Positions 16,354 through 24,002 of a DNA stretch of 25,407 nt are shown here, piece by piece (position 1 is the stretch's first letter; each line of letters begins with the position of its first letter). The position numbers and the translations under genes were made by a program. The notes beneath the pieces were generated by a model. It ran no database searches and had not been told where the DNA came from. It was given only the letters and a program-made list of their open reading frames with translations. Source of the DNA: an uncultured Mollicutes bacterium (lineage in GTDB: Bacteria; Bacillota_I; Bacilli_A; Acholeplasmatales; JAEDCM01); the NCBI GenBank assembly GCA_947166335.1, contig CAMVDS010000013.1, positions 1-25,407 on the forward strand, read 5' to 3'.

Positions 16354-17694
16354 ATGTTTGAGCCTATATGCGCAATATGTACTCCATATGGTAGTAGTGC
16401 CATATCTATAATTAGATGTAGTGGCGCTAATACAATTGAATTAGTAAATAATATTTTTAAAGGTAAAGATTTAACTAAAGTATTAGGAAATACAATTAAT
16501 TACGGTCATATTTACGATAAAGAAGAAGTAATAGATGAAGTAATGATTTCTTTATTTAGAGCTCCTAAATCTTTTACAGGAGAAGATTCTATTGAAATAA
16601 ACTGTCATGGTGGTATTTATGTAACAAATAGAGTTTTAAAAACATTATTAAATAATGGTTTTAGAATGGCTGAACCAGGAGAGTTTAGTAAAAGAGCTTT
16701 TTTAAACGGCAGAATAGATTTAGTTCAAGCTGAATCTATTATGGATATGGTTAGTGCTAAAAACAAGCTAGCATTAGGAATTGCGAATAATGGAATCAGT
16801 AAAAGAACATCTAATATGATTAATGATTTAGAAAAAGAATTATTAGATATTTTAGTAGACATTGAAGTTAATATAGATTATCCTGAATACACTGATATAC
16901 CTGAAATTGAATATAGTTCATTAGATTCAAGAATAGATAGTGTTGTTCAAAAAATGAAAAAAATATTAGAAAAATCATCTTCAGGTAAGCTAATTAGAGA
17001 AGGTGTAAAAACTGTAATAGTAGGTAAACCTAATGTAGGAAAGTCTAGTTTATTAAATGTCTTATTAGATGAAGAAAAGGCTATAGTAAGCGATATTGAG
17101 GGTACTACTAGAGATTATATAGAAGGTTTCTTAAACTTAGGTGGAATTACTTTAAACTTAATTGATACAGCAGGTATTAGAAAAACAAATGATGAAATTG
17201 AAAATATCGGTGTAGAAAGAAGTTTAAGTAAAATTAATGAAGCAGAATTAGTATTAGTTTTACTTGATAATAGTAGAGTTTTATCTGATTTAGATTTAGA
17301 AATCTTAGATAAAACGAAAGACAAGAATAGAATTATTATTATGAATAAGACAGATCTTGAAAGCAAAAATAATTATAAAGCTGATATCTATATGTCTATT
17401 AATGATAATAAAGGTATAGAAGAATTAGAAGATAAGATTTTAAGTACTTTAAATCTAAATGATTTTAATGTTTTAGATTCTAATTACTTATCTAATGTTA
17501 GACACATTAGCTTATTAGAAAAAGCACTTAATTCATTACTTGAAGCAAAAGAAGCTATTAAGAATATGCTTGAAGTTGATATGATAAGTATTGATATAAA
17601 AGATGCTTTAGATTCTATACTTGAAATTGTTGGAAAAAATAACACAGAATTAGTAATAGATAGATTATTTTCTAGATTCTGTTTAGGAAAGTAA
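16354..17694 (+). CDS. mnmE: tRNA modification GTPase MnmE
   Basis: Works with MnmG to modify the wobble uridine of certain tRNAs (5-carboxymethylaminomethyl or related groups). The N-terminal folate-binding domain (about 1-120) begins MFEPICAICTPYGSSAISIIR and holds the conserved CHGG, PGEFSKRAFLNGR and DLVQAE. The inserted G domain has G1 GKPNVGKS (224-231), G2 GTTRD, G3 DTAGIR and G4 NKTD. The C-terminus is FCLGK, a conservative variant of the invariant FCIGK carrying the catalytic cysteine. Length 446 residues is normal. GAGGAG (16341-16346) overlaps the end of the MgtC-like gene and sets the ATG at 16354. It is usually at the far side of the origin near rnpA-yidC, so its position here is a rearranged order. 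Confidence 0.97.
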   Translation: MFEPICAICTPYGSSAISIIRCSGANTIELVNNIFKGKDLTKVLGNTINYGHIYDKEEVIDEVMISLFRAPKSFTGEDSIEINCHGGIYVTNRVLKTLLNNGFRMAEPGEFSKRAFLNGRIDLVQAESIMDMVSAKNKLALGIANNGISKRTSNMINDLEKELLDILVDIEVNIDYPEYTDIPEIEYSSLDSRIDSVVQKMKKILEKSSSGKLIREGVKTVIVGKPNVGKSSLLNVLLDEEKAIVSDIEGTTRDYIEGFLNLGGITLNLIDTAGIRKTNDEIENIGVERSLSKINEAELVLVLLDNSRVLSDLDLEILDKTKDKNRIIIMNKTDLESKNNYKADIYMSINDNKGIEELEDKILSTLNLNDFNVLDSNYLSNVRHISLLEKALNSLLEAKEAIKNMLEVDMISIDIKDALDSILEIVGKNNTELVIDRLFSRFCLGK

Positions 17695-17730
17695 TTATAT
17701 AATATCATTATATAAATAGTGTTATTTTTA

Positions 17731-17739
17731 TGTTATAAT
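17731..17739 (+). promoter_or_regulatory. Extended -10 promoter of dnaX-ybaB-recR
   Basis: TGTTATAAT preceded by TA, a perfect extended -10, 24 bases before the dnaX start. No clear -35. No T-tract terminator separates it from mnmE. Confidence 0.55.
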
Positions 17740-17763
17740 ATTTATGTTGGGTGGTGAATAAGC

Positions 17764-19431
17764 ATGTCTTATCAAGCGTTATATAGAACATATAGACCTC
17801 AAAGCTTTAAAGAAGTTTCTGGACAAGAACATATAACAAGAACTCTTATGAATGCTTTAAAGAATGATAAAATAAGCCATGCATATTTGTTCAGTGGCCC
17901 AAGAGGTACAGGTAAAACTTCTATCGCAAAAATATTTGCGAAGGCAGTTAACTGTATGAAAGCACCAACAAGTGATTGTTGCTGTGAATGTGAAATATGT
18001 AAAGGCATTGCCGAAGGTAAAATAGGTGATGTAATTGAAATAGATGCTGCTAGTAATAATGGTGTTGATGAAATTAGAGATTTAAGAGAAAGAGTTAAAT
18101 ATGTTCCTAGTGTATGTAAATACAAAGTATATATCATTGATGAGGTTCATATGTTATCAACAAGTGCATTTAATGCATTACTTAAAACTCTTGAAGAACC
18201 GCCTAAACACGCTATTTTCATCTTAGCAACAACTGAAATTCATAAGATACCAGCTACTATTCTATCACGTTGTCAAAGATATGATTTTAGAGCTATATCT
18301 AATGAAGATTTGATTAAGAGATTACATCAAGTATCTGATATGGAAAAGATTAAAATAACTGATGAAGCTATAGAAGTTATTGCTATTAACGCAGAAGGCG
18401 GACTTAGAGATGCTTTAAGTTTACTTGATCAAGCTATAAGTTATTCTAACGATGAAATTACTGCATCAGATGTTCATAGAATTAGTGGTAGTGTTACATC
18501 AGATGATTTAATTGATTTAATTACTTCAATTAAAGAAATGAATCCATCAAAGTCTATGGAAATAATTGATGAACTAATTAAAAACGGAAAAGAAATAACA
18601 AGAATTGTTAATGACTTGATAAGTTTCTTCAAAAACATATTGTTATTTAAGAATGTTCCTAATTATAATAGTGATTTTTCACTATATAAGAATGAAAGAT
18701 TCATTAACTTATCAAAAACTATTTCTAATCAAAGAATTTATGCTTATATTAACACTTTAAGTGAAGTTCAAAATAATATTAAATGGACTAATCAAAAACG
18801 TGCATATCTTGATTTAGGAATTATAAAAATGACTGATTCATTTGAATTAAAGAATGTAAATGATAATGAATTATTGTATAAACTTGAAAAGAGAGTAGAA
18901 GATTTAGAAAAGAGACCTCAATCAAGTATAGTAGTTGAAAATAAAACAGTAGAAAAAGAAGAATGCGAAAAATATGCTGATGCATATGATATGATTAAAA
19001 AGATTTTAGAAAATCCTAACGAGGAAAAAAGAAATCTTATGCTTAGAGGTTGGAATACATTCTCAAGAATTACTGATATCGAACTTAAACAAGTTGGTAA
19101 GATGTTATCACAAAGTGAATTAGTATGTATGAATGATTTTGATATGATTCTAGTATTTGATGAACAATATATTTGTAGTCAAATTCAAAAAGATGAAAAT
19201 AAAGAATTAGTTAAGAAAATACTAAATAGAAAAACACATCTTATTAACGATTATGTAGCTATTACAAGAGATTGTTGGAATAAGATAAACGAAAAAATGA
19301 AAAATGGTAATAACAAAGAATTAAATATAGAAGAAAAAATTGTTATTAATGCAAAAGAAGAAGCTATCTCAGAATTTGAAGAAGCTGGAATAAAATTATT
19401 TGGGAAAGAAAATATAAAGTTTGAGGAGTGA
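17764..19431 (+). CDS. dnaX: DNA polymerase III subunit gamma/tau
   Basis: Clamp-loader ATPase of the replicase. Walker A GPRGTGKT (45-52); a zinc module with Cys64, Cys73, Cys76 and Cys79 plus two extra cysteines in DCCCECEIC (71-79); Walker B IIDEVHM with Asp126-Glu127; sensor 1 ILATTE; SRC arginine finger (168-170). About 360 N-terminal residues are the AAA+ and collar domains; the remaining 195 are a charged, divergent tau-like tail. The 555 residues fit Firmicutes DnaX. I found no in-frame slippery A-AAA-AAG site that would produce gamma by frameshift. The start ATG follows GGGTGGTG. It ends in tandem TGA TGA followed in the same frame by ybaB, 6 bases on. Confidence 0.97.
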   Translation: MSYQALYRTYRPQSFKEVSGQEHITRTLMNALKNDKISHAYLFSGPRGTGKTSIAKIFAKAVNCMKAPTSDCCCECEICKGIAEGKIGDVIEIDAASNNGVDEIRDLRERVKYVPSVCKYKVYIIDEVHMLSTSAFNALLKTLEEPPKHAIFILATTEIHKIPATILSRCQRYDFRAISNEDLIKRLHQVSDMEKIKITDEAIEVIAINAEGGLRDALSLLDQAISYSNDEITASDVHRISGSVTSDDLIDLITSIKEMNPSKSMEIIDELIKNGKEITRIVNDLISFFKNILLFKNVPNYNSDFSLYKNERFINLSKTISNQRIYAYINTLSEVQNNIKWTNQKRAYLDLGIIKMTDSFELKNVNDNELLYKLEKRVEDLEKRPQSSIVVENKTVEKEECEKYADAYDMIKKILENPNEEKRNLMLRGWNTFSRITDIELKQVGKMLSQSELVCMNDFDMILVFDEQYICSQIQKDENKELVKKILNRKTHLINDYVAITRDCWNKINEKMKNGNNKELNIEEKIVINAKEEAISEFEEAGIKLFGKENIKFEE

Positions 19432-19437
19432 TGAAAT

Positions 19438-19731
19438 ATGAATCCAAATATGGTAAAGAAAATTCAAAGAATGCAAAGAGAAATGATGGAAGCTCAAAAG
19501 AAACTAGAAGAAACAGAATTCACTGGAACTGCTGCTGGTGTTGTTGATGTAGTTGTTTTAGGATCAAAAGAAGTACTAAAAGTTACAATCAATAAAGAAG
19601 CAATTGACTCAATTGATGATTTAGATATGATTGAAGATACAATTGTTGCTGCATTAAATAATGCATTTAAAAATGTTGATGACGAAACTCAAAGAGTTAT
19701 GTCTCAATTCCAAATGCCAGGAATGTTTTAA
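19438..19731 (+). CDS. YbaB/EbfC nucleoid-associated protein
   Basis: Small dimeric DNA-binding protein of the YbaB/EbfC family, almost always between dnaX and recR. The 97 residues are near the usual 100-107. N-terminal helix MVKKIQRMQREMMEAQKKLEE, central strands with AGVVDVVVLGSKEVLKVTI, and a C-terminal helix ending QFQMPGMF are typical. Shine-Dalgarno GAGGAG (19423-19428) lies over the dnaX stop. The stop overlaps the recR ATG (TAATG). The context dnaX-ybaB-recR confirms the identity. Confidence 0.95.
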   Translation: MNPNMVKKIQRMQREMMEAQKKLEETEFTGTAAGVVDVVVLGSKEVLKVTINKEAIDSIDDLDMIEDTIVAALNNAFKNVDDETQRVMSQFQMPGMF

Positions 19732-20318
19732 TGAAGTATTGTGATGAGATAAATAGCCTTATTGAGGCTTTATCTAAATATCAAGGAATAGGTCAAAAAA
19801 CAGCAGAAAGATTAGCAATTAGCACAGTTACTAAGTGGAGTAATGAAGAGATTGATAATTTTGCTAGTGCATTAGTTAGATTAAAATCTTTAAAGAGATG
19901 CAAATTATGTGGTAATATCACTAAAAACGATATATGTGAAATATGTTCTACAAGAAATAATGAAAAAATCATGGTTATTGAAGATGTAAAAGATTTATTT
20001 GCTATTGAAAAATGTGAAGCATATGATGGCGTATATCATATTTTAGATGGTGTTATTAATTACCAAGCAGGTATTACAGAAGAAGATATTAATTTAGAAT
20101 CTTTATTCTCTAGAGCAAAATCTGCAAAAGAGATAATTATTGCCACAAATCCTTCAATTGAAGGTGAAATTACAGCACAATATATAAAAGAAATGTTAAA
20201 AGATTATGATTGTGAAGTATCAAGAATTGCATATGGTTTACCTGTTGGTGGAAATCTAGAGTATGCTGATTCTTTAACTTTAATTAAGGCTTTAGAAGGC
20301 AGAAGAAACATAAAGTAA
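19731..20318 (+). CDS. recR: Recombination mediator RecR
   Basis: Acts with RecF and RecO to load RecA at gaps; recF is in the same window. 195 residues, standard. The helix-hairpin-helix region is YQGIGQKTAERLAI (17-30). A four-cysteine zinc finger has Cys57, Cys60, Cys69 and Cys72 (CKLC and CEIC). The Toprim domain starts at IMVIEDVKDL (Glu84) and includes YHILDGVINYQAGI and NPSIEGEITAQYI. The C-terminal AYGLPVGGNLEYAD and LIKALEGRR are diagnostic. Translationally coupled to ybaB by a one-base overlap. Confidence 0.97.
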   Translation: MKYCDEINSLIEALSKYQGIGQKTAERLAISTVTKWSNEEIDNFASALVRLKSLKRCKLCGNITKNDICEICSTRNNEKIMVIEDVKDLFAIEKCEAYDGVYHILDGVINYQAGITEEDINLESLFSRAKSAKEIIIATNPSIEGEITAQYIKEMLKDYDCEVSRIAYGLPVGGNLEYADSLTLIKALEGRRNIK

Positions 20319-20339
20319 GTATAAAAATATAAAAAGTAC

Positions 20340-20368
20340 TTGAAAAAAATTTATATTTCATATAAAAT
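20340..20368 (+). promoter_or_regulatory. Promoter of rpoE (delta subunit)
   Basis: -35 TTGAAA (20340-20345), 17-base spacer, -10 TAAAAT (20363-20368). A -10 of TATAAA at 20361 with a 15-base spacer is an alternative. It lies between the recR stop and the AAGGAG of rpoE. Confidence 0.65.
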
Positions 20369-20396
20369 ATAGTAGTCATTTAAGGAGTGAAGTTTG

Positions 20397-20936
20397 ATGA
20401 ACGATAAATCAATGTTAGAAGTAGCCGTTGAATTAATGAGTGCTTCTAGTGAACCTAAAAATATATACAAATTAATAGATGAAGTAATGGATAAATTAGG
20501 ATTAGGTGACGATACTAATGCCAAAGCTCAACTATATATTGATATTACAACATGTGCTGATTTCGTGTTCCTAGGTGGAGAAGATGATCTATGGGATTTA
20601 AAGGATAGACAACCACTTGAAGCATGGGATAAATCATTCTATGAAAATGAAAGCGAAGACATCGATGATGAAGAAGATGAAGGCGACGACATTTCTATGG
20701 AAGATTACAACTATGTTGAAGATGAATCTGACGAAGAATATGAAGAATCTGAAGAAGATGAAGATGAAGATGAATCTACATATGAAATCGATGAATCTCT
20801 TGGAGATGAAGATGAGGATGAGGATGAAGAAAATTCTTGGGACGAAGAAGATGAAGAAAATTCTTGGGATGAAGATGAAGAAGAAAAGTATAATGATATG
20901 ATGGATGACTACGAGGATTTATACGAAGACAAATAA
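20397..20936 (+). CDS. rpoE: DNA-directed RNA polymerase delta subunit
   Basis: Gram-positive RNA polymerase accessory subunit that displaces nucleic acids and sharpens promoter selectivity. The N-terminal HARE-HTH domain (about 1-80) is recognisable: SMLEVAVELMSASSEPKNIYKLIDEV, read as two helices, then AQLYIDITTCADFVFLGGEDDLWDLKDR. From about residue 85 the protein is a disordered tail of Asp and Glu, as in all delta subunits. The tail contains a 27-bp tandem DNA duplication (20823-20876) giving EENSWDE twice. AAGGAG (20382-20387) favours the ATG at 20397 over the adjacent TTG. Length 180 residues is close to Bacillus delta. Terminator directly after. Confidence 0.93.
   Translation: MNDKSMLEVAVELMSASSEPKNIYKLIDEVMDKLGLGDDTNAKAQLYIDITTCADFVFLGGEDDLWDLKDRQPLEAWDKSFYENESEDIDDEEDEGDDISMEDYNYVEDESDEEYEESEEDEDEDESTYEIDESLGDEDEDEDEENSWDEEDEENSWDEDEEEKYNDMMDDYEDLYEDK
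20823..20876 (+). repeat. 27-bp tandem duplication in the rpoE acidic tail
   Basis: Two adjacent 27-base units (20823-20849, 20850-20876) share their first 20 bases exactly and differ at only two positions (21 and 27). Each unit encodes DEENSWDE plus one acidic residue. It looks like a recent in-frame duplication. Confidence 0.85.
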
Positions 20937-20943
20937 CAATAAT

Positions 20944-20968
20944 AAAAGAGGATTCATTCCTCTTTTTT
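20944..20968 (+). terminator. Terminator-like hairpin between rpoE and the acidic protein gene
   Basis: The perfect 9-bp stem AAAAGAGGA (20944-20952) / TCCTCTTTT (20958-20966) with loop TTCAT has a T tract. The next gene's AAGGAG begins four bases later, so there is no room for a promoter between. Confidence 0.82.
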
Positions 20969-20982
20969 GATAAGGAGTATTT

Positions 20983-21546
20983 ATGGACATTTTTTTAGAG
21001 TTTAAAGAATTAAGAGAAACATATCATAAATATATGATTGAAAGATTTAATGATGCGCCATTCTATGATTCATTTGAATGTATATATGATGTTATAGATT
21101 ATATTTATGAATGCGAACAAAATGGTGAAGAAGTAAGTGATGATTTATTTGATTTATTTACTTTTGGATATAGATATTTAAATGAAAAGTTCTTATATAT
21201 GACTAATTTACTTGATAGAGTATTTAAAAGTGATGAGAATTTAAAGAAACATTATGATGATTTAGATATGCTATTCTATATAATGGATTTTGTAACTGAC
21301 GCAAAGCTAGAAGATTTAGATTATAAGGAATTAGAAGAATTAGAATATGAAGTATTCTCATCAATAGAAAATAATAAGAAACTAAAAGAAGATATTAGTT
21401 CTAGATTAGAAGAGATTACTAAAAAGACATTTAGAAAAGGATTCCATGGTTTTATGGAGTCATTTGAAGTTTTATATGATGCTATTACATATGGTATTAA
21501 TGATGACGAAAAAGATGATGGAGAGTTTTACGAAATAGAAAAATAA
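20983..21546 (+). CDS. Uncharacterised acidic, helical 187-residue protein
   Basis: I do not recognise this family. AAGGAG (20972-20977) precedes the ATG at 20983. The protein is soluble, has no signal or membrane segment, is rich in Asp, Glu, Tyr and Phe, and looks almost entirely helical: YIYECEQNGEEVSDDLFDLF, YLNEKFLYMTNLLDRVF, MLFYIMDFVTDAKLEDLDY. A short basic-aromatic patch KKTFRKGFHGFMESFEVLYD near 146-165 is the least acidic part. The end DDEKDDGEFYEIEK is strongly acidic. It follows rpoE with only a hairpin between, so it probably depends on readthrough from rpoE, and its acidity parallels that of delta. Function unknown; an RNA polymerase or nucleic-acid-mimic role would be speculation. 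Confidence 0.85.
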   Translation: MDIFLEFKELRETYHKYMIERFNDAPFYDSFECIYDVIDYIYECEQNGEEVSDDLFDLFTFGYRYLNEKFLYMTNLLDRVFKSDENLKKHYDDLDMLFYIMDFVTDAKLEDLDYKELEELEYEVFSSIENNKKLKEDISSRLEEITKKTFRKGFHGFMESFEVLYDAITYGINDDEKDDGEFYEIEK

Positions 21547-21570
21547 AAACGGCTAGTTAAGCCGTTTTTT
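21541..21570. terminator. Bidirectional terminator between convergent 20983 gene and lysS
   Basis: The stem AAAACGGCT (21546-21554) / AGCCGTTTT (21560-21568) with loop AGTTA has T tracts on either strand's exit. It is the third copy of the same 9-bp stem and overlaps the last base of the rightward gene's stop codon. Confidence 0.88.
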
Positions 21571-21575
21571 ACTTG

Positions 21576-23168
<1,593 letters not shown>

Positions 23169-23189
23169 TCATACCTCCAAACATAAATT

Positions 23190-23198
23190 ATTATAACA
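23190..23198 (-). promoter_or_regulatory. Extended -10 promoter of lysS
   Basis: The minus strand reads TATGTTATAAT with a perfect TGnTATAAT core, 24 bases before the lysS ATG. No good -35. The gap up to 23261 holds only this and the terminator of the upstream gene. Confidence 0.55.
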
Positions 23199-23223
23199 TA
23201 AGTATTATAATAATTCTATAAGA

Positions 23224-23252
23224 AAAAAATGCCCCTACAAATGTAGAGGCGT
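23224..23252 (-). terminator. Rho-independent terminator of the small membrane protein gene
   Basis: On the minus strand GCCTCTAC / GTAGGGGC pairs over 8 bp with one U-G wobble and an ATTT loop, then runs into ATTTTTTTCTT. On the plus strand the same stem has a C-A mismatch, so it is built for the leftward transcript. Confidence 0.82.
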
Positions 23253-23261
23253 TTTCATTTT

Positions 23262-23645
23262 TTATTCTTCAGTTTTTTCTTCCTCTTCCTTTACTTCTGG
23301 TTCAGCTTCACCAGTTTCATCAGAGTCGTCTTTAACTTCTGTAGCTTCAGCATCAACTGTATCTTTCTTTTCATCAACTTTGCTTGATAAATCATCAAGA
23401 GATCCAGTTTCATAAAGAATACCCCATTCACCCTTACCAATAGTTGTAATGATATCTATAATCCACATTACAGTTCCTACAAGTGGTACTAAGCATAGAA
23501 TGAAACCAATTAATGGAGAAGTATCTTTAGTTGTGATGAATTTAATTAGACGAGCTACAAAACTCATAACACCGAATGTAATGATAACTAAAAGAATTTT
23601 TAAACCTCTAGATAAATCATTCCACCATCTTTCAAAACCATTCAT
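23262..23645 (-). CDS. Small two-helix membrane protein with acidic tail, unknown function
   Basis: 127 residues, no family recognised. Two hydrophobic segments at about 15-37 (LKILLVIITFGVMSFVARLI) and 44-68 (LIGFILCLVPLVGTVMWIIDII) are joined by a short polar turn, with a tryptophan-containing start (MNGFERWWNDLSRG). After GKGEWGILYETG the last 50 residues are hydrophilic and mostly Glu, Asp and Lys, ending EEEEKTEE. No signal peptide cleavage site is evident. GGAGG (23654-23658) sets the ATG at 23645. It stands alone between two terminators, so it should be monocistronic; no promoter is convincing. The first part resembles small integral proteins of the YqaE/Pmp3 kind only in size and helix pattern, and I do not claim membership. 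Confidence 0.8.
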   Translation of the reverse strand: MNGFERWWNDLSRGLKILLVIITFGVMSFVARLIKFITTKDTSPLIGFILCLVPLVGTVMWIIDIITTIGKGEWGILYETGSLDDLSSKVDEKKDTVDAEATEVKDDSDETGEAEPEVKEEEEKTEE

Positions 23646-23723
23646 AACGAAAACCTCCTTTGTATACTATTTTATTATTTTTTTCAAGAAAAAACAATAA
23701 TAAGGCTTTATTTTTTAATGTTT

Positions 23724-23751
23724 TTAAAAAAAGAAGAAGCGCTAGGCTTCT
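23724..23751 (-). terminator. Terminator overlapping the end of rqcP
   Basis: On the minus strand AGAAGC / GCTTCT with loop CTAGC is followed by TCTTTTTTT. The stem begins within the rqcP coding sequence and the rqcP TAG stop (23742-23744) lies in the loop. It closes the ftsH-rqcP transcript. Confidence 0.75.
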
Positions 23752-24002
23752 ATTCTTTCTTCTTTTATAATTTCATACATTAAACTAGAATCTTCTTTTT
23801 TAGTGTATTCGTTAATGCTTAATACTTTAACAGTTACTATCTTCATACCAAATCTAATGGATATAATATCATTTACTTTTATATCTGTGGATGGTTTTGA
23901 TAGTTTATCATTAACCATTATTTTTTCATGATCAGCTACTTCTTTAGCCACTGTTCTACGTTTAATTAAACGAGAAACTTTAAGATATTTATCTAATCTC
24001 AT
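23742..24002 (-). CDS. rqcP: S4-domain RNA-binding protein RqcP (YabO/Hsp15 family)
   Basis: Small S4-domain protein that in Firmicutes acts with RqcH in ribosome-associated quality control, adding alanine tails to stalled chains on 50S subunits. The S4 fold is clear from the start: [22 protein letters not shown], then [23 protein letters not shown] and [10 protein letters not shown]. The 86 residues match the family. Its ATG overlaps the ftsH stop by one base (TAATG on the minus strand), so translation is coupled. The Bacillus gene yabO also lies in the origin-proximal region near ftsH. Confidence 0.92.
   Translation of the reverse strand: MRLDKYLKVSRLIKRRTVAKEVADHEKIMVNDKLSKPSTDIKVNDIISIRFGMKIVTVKVLSINEYTKKEDSSLMYEIIKEERIEA

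Noticed and set aside
17695..17715. AT-only inverted repeat (two TTATATAA) after mnmE as a terminator
   Set aside because: The stem has no G or C and no T tract follows; it is likely base composition.
18990..19035. Programmed frameshift site in dnaX to produce the gamma form
   Set aside because: The A-rich runs here are not in the X-XXY-YYZ register required for slippage.
20617..20901. Methionine/lysine-rich open frame overlapping rpoE
   Set aside because: Out-of-frame reading of the GAAGAT-type repeats that encode the acidic delta tail; no ribosome binding site of its own.
23449..23700. Rightward open frame over the small membrane protein gene
   Set aside because: Antisense shadow; no ribosome binding site, and the leftward frame has one plus a terminator.
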